A stretch of DNA of 64,000 nt, from contig JAXGGA010001582.1 in NCBI GenBank assembly GCA_038373865.1, forward strand, positions 83,199 through 147,198. The letters are read 5' to 3'. Position numbers and translations under genes: made by a program. Under the pieces are notes generated by a model. The model saw only the letters and a program-made list of their open reading frames with translations. It searched no databases and was not told the DNA's origin. Within the stretch, counting starts at the first letter, position 1. Each line of letters begins with the position of its first letter. The stretch is from Uloborus plumipes (lineage: Eukaryota; Arthropoda; Arachnida; Araneae; Uloboridae). Below are positions 23,941-35,183 of the stretch, piece by piece.

Positions 23941-25062
23941 TGGGTCATTTTCAAAATTTGCTTACATTTGCTGTCCGGAGGTTAAAAAGACGATTTTGAA
24001 GCATAACTTATATCTTAAATTCAATGCGAATAATTATTTTCTGCAAGAAATACCCCCAAAAAGATTCTATCACTCAACGAATTATTGAAATTTATTTATT
24101 TATTTTTATATAAGTCTTTAAAAATGAGAATCAAGGCAAAAACGCTTGTCCATTTCCAATTTTCGCAAGTTCAACTATTTTTTTCCTATACTTAATGGTC
24201 AAAAAAAGTAAATGCGACATATTATTTTTATATATGGACTATTAGTATATGGTATTCATGATAAATATTGACAATAGTAATTTTATTTCAATAAGAAATG
24301 TATGAATATATTTTGTCCGGAAGTTCTTGTCAAGTCCGTTACCCTAAGATTATTTTAGCTAAAAAAGGTATTTATTGAAGTCAAAAGATGGTAACACGTA
24401 TTCGGTTAACTTAACAAATTAATGACGTAACTATTTTGTACCATTTTGTTTCCCTGAGTCGAGAAGTATTGCTGTGGCGTTTCGCACAAAATTTTTTCCA
24501 GGTGCGTATTTTTATTCTTTGTCAAGTCCGTTACCAAAGATTTTAGTATTAATTTTTACTTTTTCTAAACTTTTACCCCTAAATATTGTTCATTATACAA
24601 CTCTAAGAAAATGCATATTGTAGTTCAATTTTTAAATTCGACAACCTAGCCATAATTTGACATTTTGGTTGAAATGTCAAGTCCGTTACTGGTCAAATCC
24701 GTTACCAAATGTCAAATTCGTTACCATAGAGTTTTTAATCAATATTTCAATCATCACAAACATCGTTTTAAGCTTCAGGGCGCAAATAATTTCAAATGAA
24801 GTTGGTTCCAGGCTCTATGATATAGTTTAAAAGTGAGATTTCACATTGATTTTGTATGGTAATGGACGACAATTTTCCTTGCAACTTACAGTTTTACAAC
24901 AGCATTTGAATACTTAATTATTCATCAAAGTGTACAACCAGTTACTTTTTTATACATCTACAATATGTGACTAAACATCTGTTAGTATTTCTAAAAAAAA
25001 ATAGCAAGTTAAAAAAATTACTTAAAAATTTTGAAATGTAATCATATGGTGAAAATGACCCG
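23941..25062. mobile_element. TA-flanked element with five GTCAAGTCCGTTACC motifs
   Basis: The ends are TGGGTCATTTTCA (left) and CGGGTCATTTTCA (right, minus strand), flanked by TA (23939-23940 and 25063-25064). The motif GTCAAGTCCGTTACC or a one- to two-base variant occurs at 24329, 24521, 24676, 24692 and 24711, all on the plus strand. No transposase frame is visible. Architecture and motif resemble the element at 54133-55730. Confidence 0.6.
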
Positions 25063-26379
25063 TAGGGCAATCGAGAACGATACCGAATTAACGTGGCAAG
25101 TTCGTTCGTTATCTTTCTTTCACTTTTTGGCTAGATTCTAATGTGTTTAATGAAAAAAGTCAAAGTTTCGAAATTGTTCTTCTCTTTATTTTCCTGACGA
25201 GCCCTTTCTTCGTATATATGTTCCACCATCATAGTATTGTTTCCATACCAATTTGGATAAGAATTCGCCGATCGATGTGAGCCGTGAAGAGTCGACCTAT
25301 ACTTACAGAGCCCCCCTCTATTTTTAAGCTTTCAGAGGGGGGTGGGTAGAGAAGAAAAAAGTTCGGCGCGGGCAAAAGCAACCGAGTTGAAAACTCCGCC
25401 CCGAGGACAAAGCGGCCCGAGGCTCCGTTAAATGGACAGCGATCAATACGGATCAATAGTTTGCTCTTTATCAATCCATCTCCCGCAAAATCTCCCGGGG
25501 AGAGGCAAAATGCTTTCACTTAACACCGAAACTCTCCGAATCAATATTAAAATTTTAATGCTTTAGAAATGCGGAATTTCTATTTAAATACCATTTTTTG
25601 ACGCTTGTCATTCAAGAATTTGAATGAAAATCATGAATGTTCGAATAAAACTCTATTCATTTAAGAAAACATTTTTTTGTGTCAATTCAGATAAAATGCT
25701 TTACACGTGCGTTTCTGCACATGGAACAAAAATCCGTTTTCATTGGACAATCTGTAGTCAAATCGCACATTTTGACAGTATTATTTCAAAGAAAGTATTT
25801 TTTTTCCCCGTAATCAAACGTGAGTGAATTTAACTTTGAAGGAGCTCTAATTCGAAGGCTGTTCACTGAAAAACGACCAGCCATTTTTTAATCACAATTT
25901 TCAGTTCTTTGAAGATTTCAGCTACACCAGTCCATGGATTCTAATAGTAAGAAAGCATCACGCATACACACAATAATGCGCATTTGGTTTTGAAATTTCA
26001 AGAAAAAAGAGCTGAGGGTTTAAATCCGTTTCAATTGCGAGGGAAAACTTGGCGTCTATTGCGCCTGCGTGCGCAACCCAAACAGTCTTGATTTTCCGTT
26101 CTGAGTTAGCTCTTCATTTGGTCATTATTTTTTTGCAAGGGGTGATGAAAACTTTCTTCTGAGAACTAGACTCTTTTTCGTAGTGTTGCCTCTGATGTAT
26201 CTTTTTAAAAAGGCATCTAGATGCTAGGGAAACCTCTTGAGTCCTTTTATCTTCGTCAGTAGAAAGCCGATTCGTTCCTTATTTTCAGGTCAGTGTGACA
26301 TTTAACTGTTTCATCTCTTTTAAAAGTGTTGCTGTTGTCGATGTATAGTTAATAATCACTTTTAAGGTATGGGATGTCC
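25063..26379. other. No gene recognised; GC-richer island 25229-25519
   Basis: The 25229-25519 stretch is clearly less AT-rich than its surroundings and is open for 96 codons on the minus strand, without stops but also without a motif I recognise. It could be a unique exon or an old element. The remainder is AT-rich. Confidence 0.35.
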
Positions 26380-26515
26380 CACAAGTTGGATTTCTTTATG
26401 AACAAGTAGGACAACACAAGAAAGATGTACAGTAAAAGAGAAGAAAGGGCTTCATCGGGAATCGAAACCGCGACCTCCGGCATTTTGCCTTAGAGCCACG
26501 GAGGTTTGCACTGTT
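26380..26515 (-). repeat. tRNA-derived SINE-like sequence
   Basis: On the minus strand a box A-like GTGGCTCTAAGG (about 26488-26499) precedes a box B-like GGTTTCGATTCCC (26457-26469), followed by a pyrimidine-rich tail region. Spacing and order match an internal polymerase III promoter. It is unrelated in sequence to the SINE family at 30409 and 46517. Confidence 0.45.
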
Positions 26516-26603
26516 GGATCATTGATTATGTTTCATAATTATCCATTTGTAATAGTTATAATGCAAATATACTTTAAAAAAATAGTACGGGAAGTGAAAT
26601 ATA

Positions 26604-27310
26604 GCGGGGGCAAAGGGAAATGGTAAAATATTTTCACAGCTCGCAGCGCCAGCTATCTAGCAATATTTTAACTAAGGGCGGAATCCAGGTGAAGCGCTGC
26701 ATCTGCAAAAGTGCGTCGAACAATGCATCTGCATAATGTTCAAAAGTGCAGCGCTGGATTGGCGCTTTTGCGCAAACAAAGTTTCGCAAGAACCCAAAAG
26801 ACCGAAAATTTGCGTGTGCAACGCACTTTTGCAGATGCAGCGTTTCACCTGAATTCCGCCCTAAGTTTCTAGACATAAAGTTGATTCTTGTCAAAAAAAT
26901 AAGTAGCTTCAGACGTTAACGGAAACCATTTCCAAACTTTGATACCTTTATTGAAATATTCGTGTGTTTTTAAAAATATTTCTTGCTAGAATAAAATAAG
27001 AAACATTTTGTAATTATCCTTTTAATTATTAATAAGATCTACTAATGTTCATTGCAGTCCTCATTTAGTTTATATTAGGCATGTTTTATTTTAAATTTTA
27101 AATTTAATTTGTCAAGCGCACGCGGGGCAAAGTGAAATAGTTCAGTTTGTTTACTTATTCATTCATTTATTAAATCACGTGCATATTTCTTCATTTACTA
27201 ATTTATTTACATTCTTTTAGTTAATTATTTACTTATTTACTCATTCATGAACCCATTTTCTTATACATTCTCTATTTTATTCACTTATTTATTTTTTCTC
27301 AAATATTAAT
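26604..27310 (-). mobile_element. GGGGTAAAGTGAAAT family, copy B (partial)
   Basis: Reverse-orientation relative of 23048-23899: TA then GCGGGGGCAAAGGGAAATGG at 26604, the inner motif GCGGGGCAAAGTGAAATAG near 27121, and the degenerate TTAT/TTCATT tract to about 27310, where similarity stops. Compared with copy A it holds an extra 186-bp Harbinger-type MITE (26676-26861). Confidence 0.6.
26676..26861. mobile_element. Harbinger/Tourist-type MITE, 186 bp
   Basis: The ends are GGGCGGAATCCAGGTGAAGC (left) and GGGCGGAATTCAGGTGAAAC (right, minus strand), and the similarity continues inward for over 40 bases. The flanking 3-bp repeat is TAA (26673-26675 and 26862-26864), the target typical of PIF/Harbinger. 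The related element at 23048-23899 keeps the corresponding empty region (about 23817-23832). Confidence 0.75.
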
Positions 27311-27365
27311 TAATTCAAGAAAAAAATACCTTTGTGCAATAAATGTAAAGTAAAATACAACGTTA

Positions 27366-27490
27366 AAGAAGCATAAATACGCAGGAATACTGCAAACACG
27401 TGTTTCGGCGTTACAAGGAACGTCTTTTTCAATGCAGAAAAATTGTGAGCTTATGAATGCACAGACATCCGACAAAAGTTTTTGTGCAAG
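27366..27490. repeat. ACACGTGT-family half-unit
   Basis: Contains AATACTGCAAACACGTGTTT, then CGGCGTTACAAGGAACGTC, TTTTTCAATGCAG, GAGCTTATGAATGCACAGAC and ATCCGAC. It is the best single half-unit of the family described at 39424-40530. Confidence 0.7.
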
Positions 27491-27766
27491 TCAATATTAA
27501 AAAAAAAAAAAAAAGTATTATATAGCATTTCTTCTAAAAATACGAATTTTATTTGCAGGTTTTTGGCTCAGAACTCCCGGGTTTTCTGTCAAACCTTATC
27601 GAATTTTCAGAAAATATGCCAGCATAAAAAAGAAATATACTAAAATTTCAAATTTCGAAAATTCGATGAAATATTATAGCAATATTTTTGTTTACTGCGC
27701 ATGGAGATGAAAGATAACAATTCGTCGTAACTTTGAAAATTTCAGTCAATTAGATATGTCATTTCG

Positions 27767-27894
<128 letters not shown>

Positions 27895-28555
27895 CAGGGT
27901 GTCCACTCCAATCGTGGACCAATAGCTAATTTCTAAACCGTTAGAGATAAGCATATAGTTTATTTAAGAAAAAATCTCCAAATTATGAAAGGAATTTTGG
28001 GTCTATTCAATGTTTTTCAAAAAATCAAATTTTGAAAGAGTTACGAAATTTAAATTTTTATACAGCCCCCCAGTCCTACCAATCATATTTAGTAAAACAT
28101 TCTTGACACTGTAACGTTTAAAACTAAAAAAAAAATCACTCTTCTACCACGAAAATTGACCGAGTTATGACGTTTTGAAAAATCAAGATTTTGAAGGATT
28201 TCGCATACGGTCCCTTAAGCAATCGCTCGATGACGTCATAAAATTATGCAAAATCTTGATTTTTCAAAACGTCATAACTCGGTCAATTTTTGTGGTAGAA
28301 GAGTGATTTTTTTTTAGTTTTAAACGTTGCAGTGTCAAGAATGTTTTACTAAATATGATTGATAGGACTGGGGGGGGGGGGGGGTTGTATAAAAATTTAA
28401 GTTTCGTAACTCTTTCAAAATTTGATTTTTTGAAAAACATTGAATAGACCCAAAATTTCTTTCGTAATTTGGAGATTTTTTCCTAAATAAACTATATGCT
28501 TATTTCTAACGGTTTAGAAATTAGCTATTGGTCCACGATTGGAGTGGATACCCTG
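27895..28555. mobile_element. Near-perfect 661-bp palindromic MITE (TA-flanked)
   Basis: The ends are CAGGGTGTCCACTCCAATCG (left) and CAGGGTATCCACTCCAATCG (right, minus strand), flanked by TA (27893-27894 and 28556-28557). The two arms stay nearly identical over about 310 bases each and meet near 28225 with a short spacer. The main difference is a 15-base G run at about 28371-28385. CAGGGT ends and a TA target fit mariner-type MITEs. No coding capacity. Confidence 0.85.
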
Positions 28556-28734
28556 TATATAGAACAAAATAATAGTAATTATGATAATAATAATAAATTG
28601 AATAAAAAAAATCCAGTGGAATATTTTGAGAATTATATTCTGATAGCTCAGTAAGATGAAAAAAGTACGCTTTCTAATCAGTATGAGCTGGATAAAGGAT
28701 AAATGTTGAGAGTTGGAAAATGAAAAGCTGATTT

Positions 28735-28860
28735 TGAATGGGGCGTAGAGTTGCTCGCGTCCAATGGGCTTCGGCCGCGTGGGGCGCTGCTACCTTCCCC
28801 GCCGCGCTTTTCCAGTTTTCCGTACAGAGTGCGGCCGGAGCGCCCCAACCGCAAGTAAGT
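28735..28860 (+). promoter_or_regulatory. CpG-rich island, possible promoter/first exon
   Basis: A short stretch with many CpG dinucleotides (for example GGCCGCGTGGGGCGCTGC and CCGCCGCGC) in otherwise AT-rich DNA. It ends GCGCCCCAACCGCAAGTAAGT, whose last part matches a splice donor (GTAAGT). This would fit an untranslated first exon of a host gene lying to the right, but no downstream exon was found. Confidence 0.25.
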
Positions 28861-29452
28861 CCTCTTTCTTTTCAACTCACTATTTCGTCTTTTCCATACA
28901 ATCTGACTTGCGTATCACTAGCGGAAAGGATATTTACTAGTTAATGAAGCGATACGCGATATTTACTAATTATTCCTTCGTGCATGTGTTGCTTTTGATT
29001 TCCGTACAGAACCAACGAACTTAGTTCATTTACAACAGTCTCTTGTTTTCGGGCCCAAAAACGTGTCCTAGTCTTCGGAAAAAGTTTAAAGTGCGGAAAG
29101 TTTTTCTGCGCTTCAAAATCATCTCAGCTTCAAACTGCGAACATTTGTCAACTGTCGCTACCGCCGTCCTATCTGCTTTTATTTATTTATTTATTTATTT
29201 ATTTTTTTTTTTTTTGTAAAATCTGCATTTGCTTGACTTAGAGCTACAATACCCCCGAAACTATGTCTCGAAAATGGTAATATGAGTGTTAACAAATATA
29301 TATATTTTTCAAATCACTCAAAACTTAGCACGAAAGCTCGATTCAATTTAGAAAGTGAAAAGGTTTTTTTAAAGAAAGGATAAGGAAGTTTTTGAATCTC
29401 AAAACTCTAGCTCGCTTTATGCGTTGTTTGCTCGGAAAAGTGAGTTATACAC
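28861..29452. other. No gene recognised
   Basis: AT-rich, with a degenerate (TTTA)n/poly(T) tract at 29178-29215. If 28735-28860 is a first exon this would be intron. Confidence 0.35.
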
Positions 29453-30107
29453 TAGGGTGGGACGAAAAAGTCGAAATTCTGCAGATCACTTGACTTTAGT
29501 GCGGAAAATTTGTGACTCCCCAACGCTAATTACTGAGCAAAATTTCTTGACTCTGAGTGAATGCATTCTGCTCTGGCAAGAGGCTTAAAATTTAGAGATT
29601 TCTGGAAAAAAATCGAAAAAAGAAAATTTACCAAGTATTTTGAAACCCACAGAATGTTAAGTCTTAATGTGGAAAATTTTCGACTCCCCCACGCTAACGG
29701 CTGAGCAAAATTTCCTGACTATGAGTTAATGCTTTCTGTTCTGGCAAGAGGCTTGAATTTCAGGTAAAAACAACCCCAAAAGATGAATATCAAAGCGAAA
29801 TTTCGGGACTCTGATTTAATATCTTCCGCTAAGGCAAGGGACGTGAATTTCAGGTAACAGAGTCGTAAAGATTTTAATAAAAGACCCCAAGAGAAGGGTC
29901 TTTATTTGTAATCGAATTACATGTATACAATTAGAAAATCTCCCTGACAAGTATTCAAAAAATTAGAACTGCATTTTTCTTACAGATTTCTATGCAATAA
30001 AGAAAAAACTACAATATGGGATTAAAGCTTATCATTTATGCATTTTAAAAACTTCATAATGGGCAGTTCACCCTTTAGGATTTACAGAGAGAGTCATCAT
30101 GTATGCG

Positions 30108-30394
30108 TCACTGTAATTTGTAATTACTTTTATGCGGAAATGCAGACATATTGCTGCGTGATTTTAAAACAGCGAAAATAAACTCGTCTCTTTTCTCTTG
30201 GCCACATACTTGTTTTGATGCCTTCGAAACTAACTTCACGATACGTTCAACGGCCTGTGTGTGGCAAGGGAATTGAATAAACTTAAATTTTTCACATGGA
30301 ACTCTAACATGGAACAGCAAACATATTTCAAGGATCGTGGGTAAGAACGTTTTGGAGAACTGTTGGAGGCGAAATTTTGCAATAGTTCCAGTCT
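30108..30394 (-). pseudogene. Transposon-associated protein, C-terminal remnant
   Basis: An open stretch of about 95 codons reading TILEICLLFHVRVPCE, then FPCHTQAVERIVKLVSKAS, VCGQEKRDEF and SRSNMSAF. The CHTQAVER.VKLV motif resembles the C-terminus of a widespread, poorly characterised group of repeat-encoded arthropod proteins that I know only by pattern; I cannot name the family with certainty. It lies inside the TAGGGTGGG-ended element, so it may be the last part of that element's protein. The frame is closed upstream by a stop just before the SINE insertion at 30409. The function is not inferred. Confidence 0.45.
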
Positions 30395-30408
30395 ATCAAA
30401 TTAACATA

Positions 30409-30620
30409 AGCCGGCCACCTTGTCTAGTGGACACAGAAGTTTGACTTGGATAGCGTGGTCCCGGGTTCGAATCCCGACCCGGGCATGGATGTGCTTTCTC
30501 TCTTCTGTCCTTGTCCTTTCTCTCTGTGAATGTGTTGTTGAGCTGTGAAAGGTTGCCTGCCCTATAAACGGGTTCCCATGGCACGCGTGTACTGTAGAAG
30601 TCGGACTTCACACCCAATTT
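30409..30620 (+). repeat. tRNA-derived SINE, copy 1
   Basis: Begins AGCCGGCCACCTTGTCTAGTG (box A region). It carries an exact box B, GGTTCGAATCC, about 45 bases downstream, then a family-specific body (TCCTTGTCCTTTCT, GGTTGCCT, CCTATAAACGGG, GCGTGTACTGT) that ends in GTCGGACTTCACACC. It matches the copy at 46517-46800 up to that point and then diverges. Inserted within the coding region of the enclosing element. Confidence 0.8.
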
Positions 30621-31275
30621 CAGTTCTGATGTTGTCATTGGGGCTATAAAAATTCAAAATATCGGAGCGCATTAGGTATGTGGCAGCTTCGTTATGTGTT
30701 ACTTGCATTTAAGAATATTTTTATGACATTCTCTAATTTCAGCCCTTTTTCCAAATTATAAATAATTAGCTCACGAACGTTTGTGATAAGAAGTTTGTGA
30801 TAAGAAGTTAAAACATTCATGTGGTGAGGCATTCTGTGGAATTAAAAAGATTTTGCAAATTTTATCATTTTTTGATTTTTTTTCTAAAAATCTCTAAAAT
30901 TTAAACATATCGCCAGAGCAGAAGACATTAACTCAGAGTTGCAAAATTTTGCTTTGTAATTAGTGTTAGGAGGTCACAAATTTTTCGCATTAAATCTTAA
31001 CATTTGGAGAATTTTAAAACATTATGTAAAAGTTTTCTTTTTTTCCGTTTTTTCCAAAAATCTCTAACTTCAAGCCTCTTGTCAGAGCAGAAGGCATTGA
31101 CTCAGAGTCAAGAAATTTTGCTCAGTAATTAGTGGTAAGAAGTCACACATTTTCCGCACTAAGGCTTAGTACCCTGTAAATTTTAAAATATTTTGTAAAA
31201 TTTCTCTTTTCGATTTCTTGAAACTTCAAGCCTCTTGCCAGAGAAGAAGGCAATTCAGAGTCAAAAAATTTTGTT

Positions 31276-33083
31276 GCAGGAAAGTACTCGATCATGGAAT
31301 AATGAATTCCTTTTTGATGAGTACCCATCGAAAGAGCATTGTAAAACATGTTTCTGGACTCATGCGTTTTTGCCCTCGCGCCCCCGTTATCGAAATATAA
31401 GGTCCTAAAGTCAGCTGAATTTTTTTGAAAAATCGCCAATTTTAGCGAGTTATAATGAAATCGGCAAGCTGCGGCGCGATTTACTATTTGCGTCTGACGA
31501 GAAACTTGATTCCCATGTTTGGTCATCTACAAAGCTTGTGAAAGATGGCTTTACAATAATATTTTACTTTACTTGTGTGTATTAAAGCATAAAGCTACTA
31601 TCAAGCCTATATGACGGACGTGGAAAGCAGAGAACTTTTTAAAGAGGAAAAACAACATCAAAATTAAATTTATCTTATTATTTGCGATAAAAAAAGGTCC
31701 CTTGTTTAAGGGGCTCAAGGGGGGACAACTGAATCTCCTAATTTTTTTATTTATTTTTTTATATTGTTCGTGCAATTCTGTAGTATGGGGGGGGGGGTGA
31801 TATTTGGTTTCTTTTTTTTTTTTTTTGTAAAAAATGCAAATATAAATTTTTTCAAACCACTTTTCTTTTGGTAGGTTCCCTATAACTCAAGTTGAGTTCC
31901 TCTAAACATTTTTGTCAACTGCATCACTGGGTATGTAGGAATGGTTTTTGTTGTTTTTCGATAAATAAGTATTAATTACGTACTCTTTGACCTTCCCCTG
32001 TAACTTTTTAAAGGGACGAGACAGGATAAAAGCATATTTCAGAATTTAGTGTATTTTAAGCACTGAAAAACTTACACTAATTTCAGTGATGATTTATTCT
32101 TTATGAAATATAAGTATTTCTGTATAAAGTTCTTATAAGTATTGCTTCTGGGTTGTGATCAAAAGTAATTTGTTTACTTCAGATAATATAAATTAAATAA
32201 AGCTCTAATTAAGAAATTTAATCAGCAGACCTCCTGCGAGAAACAAAATTGTAAAAATGTTTCAAATGGAGGTGGCAGTGTTTTAATAAACCAGACTTGT
32301 ACCACACTAGCATATCTTATTATGTGCGGGTATTGTGATGAACTAAATTGGAAATGAGTAAGCGATTGCAGTTTGAGGGAGGATGTTATTACGATGAAAA
32401 ATATCTACTTCTCCCTCCATTATGACCGAAAATTGAGAATACATTTAGAAAAGCACAAGGAGGTTCTGCAGTACTTTTTTTTAATTATTTGAGGGTAAAA
32501 ATATAATTTTGTTTGCTATCGCTAATTTTAAATTTTTTTAAATTGTTCAAAAAATGCCTTCTAATATATAATTTTAAGAAATCTTGTCTCTACGTACTTT
32601 TCATGGAGGTTTTAACTACAAGACTGTTTCAAGCCAATCCACCTTTAAGATCGGAATCATACCAATTATTTTGACTGTACAAAATTGAACGAAAACATGT
32701 TCAAATCTGAAATTCAAATACTAGAACGAGGAGTAAGTGCTTAGAAAAACCATTAAGAAAATAAGTTCCGCAGATTTTTAATTTTTTTTTGTTCCGCAGT
32801 GTTTTGGATCATTCATTTTATGTTATTTATTGGTATATATCTTTGCGTAATTTTGTATGACACAATGCATGCACGCTTGCAGGCTTGCCTTCAAAATTCT
32901 GGAGGTTACACCGGCTATTAAAGTAACATAATTTCACATTTGCACAGCATTTTCTTGAGCTTAAATTAGCCAGTGATGTTGTGCATTTAATCAACTAAAC
33001 ATGTTAACTAGACAATTGTAATGCCCAAACTTCATTACTCTACAGTATTTTTTTTTTCTTGGTGTTGGGATTTTTTTCCGCCA
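31276..33083. other. No gene recognised
   Basis: AT-rich. Frames at 31143-31526 and 31569-31775 (minus) show no motif; the first overlaps the inverted repeat arm ending at 31275. G-runs at 31787-31797. Confidence 0.4.

Positions 33084-33118
<35 letters not shown>
33084..33118. repeat. (TA)n microsatellite and Tc1 target
   Basis: About 17 TA repeats immediately before the Tc1 element at 33119. A shorter TA run follows the element at 33948, so the Tc1 inserted within a TA microsatellite. Confidence 0.9.
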
Positions 33119-33121
<3 letters not shown>

Positions 33122-33947
33122 TCAGGCACATTGAAAATAGCGACCCAAGAAGAAAGCATCGGATTGAAATGAAATTTAATACACATAATGATACAGATGA
33201 GAGATTCACTTGATCTCAAAATCAAGACAATTGAACGAATACAGGGTGTGCAAAGACACAAATACAGAGCAACTTCAATGGCGCGTTTGACCCCCTCTAG
33301 CTGCAATACATGCCGCCACACGGTCCGGCATTGAGTTGATTAGACGCCTGATGTTGTCCTGAGGCAGATGGGCCCACAAATTTGTAACAGCCAACTCCAA
33401 ATCACGCACAGAGTGACACGATGGCATCTGACGTTATAACTGATCCCACACATGCTCTATAGGGGATAAGTCGGGGGAGCGGGCCGGCCATGGAAGAGTC
33501 TGAAAATGACGTAGGAAGTCTTGATCAACTCTTGCTGTATGCGGACGAGCATTATCTTGCTGGAAAATTGCCCCTGTGAGACCATTCAGGAACGGTCCTA
33601 CATGGGGTCGAAGAATATCATCAACGTAACGTTGGCCGGTTAAGTTTCCACGCATCACAATTAGATTGGACCGGCTATCATAGGATATGGCCCCCCAGAC
33701 CATTACACCAGATGTGCGGGCAGTGTGACGTAGAACAGTGTGGGAGGAATTGTACCGTTCACCTGGGCGCCTCCACACCCGTACACGGTTATCATCAGTC
33801 CCTAAAACAAACCGAGACTCATCACTAAACACAACATTTGCCAATCTGTGACATTCCACATTGATCTGGCTTGGCACTACTGTAGACGCAGTCGCTGATC
33901 AATCCGACGATTTCTTCTTGGGTCGCTATTTTCAATGTGCCTGAGTG
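33119..33947 (-). mobile_element. Tc1-like element, internally deleted (829 bp)
   Basis: The 37-base TIRs are identical by eye. They start CACTCAGGCACATTGAAAAT and continue AGCGACCCAAGAAGAAA, with TA on both sides (33117-33118 and 33948-33949). The length is well below the usual 1.2-1.6 kb because the N-terminal half of the transposase gene is missing. The perfect TIRs suggest it could still be mobilised by an enzyme supplied elsewhere. Confidence 0.92.
33275..33900 (-). pseudogene. Tc1-like transposase, catalytic half only
   Basis: Catalytic (DDE) domain of a Tc1-family transposase. VVFSDESRF gives the first aspartate, FQQDNARPHTA the second, and SPDLSPIEHVWDQL the glutamate, with about 32 residues between the last two by my count. 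A premature TAA follows WDQL (33434-33436); the frame then continues RQMPSCH... to ARGGQTRH and the natural stop at 33275-33277. The N-terminal DNA-binding helix-turn-helix region is absent, deleted next to the right TIR. So a deletion and a nonsense codon both inactivate it. Confidence 0.9.
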
Positions 33948-33974
33948 TATATATATATGCCTACATTAAGAGTA

Positions 33975-34533
33975 CAGTGAACTCTCACTTATACGCCGCC
34001 TCATTTATGCGCCTTTTTCACATATACGACGATTTTCAATGGTCCCAACACATTCCATAGCAAAATAATGATAGTATCATTCGTTTATGCGTCGCTCTCA
34101 AGATAAATATTTCACTTATGCGCCGAATTTTCCCTAAAATGTAAAATATTTAATTTATTTTCTTTAAAAAATAAGCATTTTTCTTCACTTTTCTCTCTAA
34201 TTTTTCGCCTTTATTGCTCACGGAAGGCATTTTTTCCGCACGTACTAAAGTTCGGAGAGGGCCAATTATCTATTATGCATCGCTTTAAAGGGAACCGTTT
34301 GTGATTAGGTATGCTACATTTTTTTTTTCTCTTTATCATTGTAGTTACGTTACTGCAATTGACAAACTGCAGTAATATGTCCCTTTTCTGTAGAAACCTT
34401 CTTATTCATTCTCTCATTAGAACCTATGTTGCGTTTTAGTCCTTTAAATAGGCTTGTTCACTTATACGTCTCTCTCACTTATGCGCCTTTTTCTGTCGGT
34501 CTCTTGGGCCGGCGCATAAGTGAGAGTTCACTG
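33975..34533. mobile_element. pogo/Tigger-like MITE, copy 1
   Basis: The ends are CAGTGAACTCTCACTTATAC (left) and CAGTGAACTCTCACTTATGC (right, minus strand), flanked by TA. The word CACTTATRCGYC and variants are repeated at least seven times near both ends. It is 559 bp with no coding frame. The second copy (56594-57370) is inverted and carries a nested insertion; this copy keeps the empty site (about 34307-34315). Confidence 0.8.
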
Positions 34534-35012
34534 TATTTAAAAGCTGAATAAATAGAATTTGCAGTTTCCATTGGGAACGCAGAAAATTTCTTGGTAACTG
34601 ACTAACATTTTTTAATTTTAAAATAATTACAATGTACTTCATTAAACATTCATAAAATATTTCGCTCAAAAAGAAACACAAAACAACTCAGCTCATGAGT
34701 TTTAAGACTGGTAATATATATTCTTATTGTTTTATTCATTATTCTTCTATACATTTTATTTAAAGTTTAAAATTCTTCATTCCGCATTTAGTTTTCCTTA
34801 GGGGAATAATAAACGACCGAAACCTGACCACGAACTTTTCCTTATTACGTATTTTGTCTGACGGAGTGGGCAGAGTCACCGTTTCAACCTGTGCAACATG
34901 ACACATATTTGCAGTTACTTTCAAATCTGTGAAGTCCCAGTGGCAATTTTTCGCCACTTCGTATGGCAAGGGAGTTGTAGACGCAAATAAAAAGCTTAGC
35001 ATAGATGGAAGT
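34534..35012. other. No gene recognised
   Basis: A 124-codon minus frame (34760-35134) crosses into the left arm of the foldback at 35013. It has no motif I recognise, and the homologous part of the opposite arm is not open in the same way, so coding is not supported. Confidence 0.35.
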
Positions 35013-35183
35013 TGCAAAACACCGCCAACTCGGTCATTTCGATCCATGGACTGCAGTTTCGTGCTTATTATGCACTCATCAGCACGGAATACGAAAGTAA
35101 CCGAGTAGGAGGCAAGAATCCTCTTATAGGGCAAAGGTAGCCAAAAAAAAAAGAAACTGATAGCTAATGTGAAATTAGAATAC

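Larger units (their letters stand above)
29453..31275. mobile_element. hAT-like foldback element, right end lost
   Basis: The left terminus TAGGGTGGGACGAAAAA matches the TIR of the hAT MITE at 12076. The left arm has two to three degenerate tandem units of about 170-200 bp (start near 29493, 29668, 29793; shared words GAGCAAAATTTC and CTGGCAAGAGGCTT). The right arm (about 30875-31275) has the same units inverted. Between the arms are a minus-strand coding remnant (30108-30394) and a SINE (from 30409). The right terminus is missing. Confidence 0.6.

Noticed and set aside
30409..30480. A working tRNA gene
   Set aside because: Boxes A and B are present but the same head occurs with a shared non-tRNA body elsewhere (46517), so it is a SINE.
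34760..35134. 124-codon minus-strand frame as a gene
   Set aside because: It crosses into a foldback arm, has no recognisable motif, and the matching part of the opposite arm is not open in the same frame.
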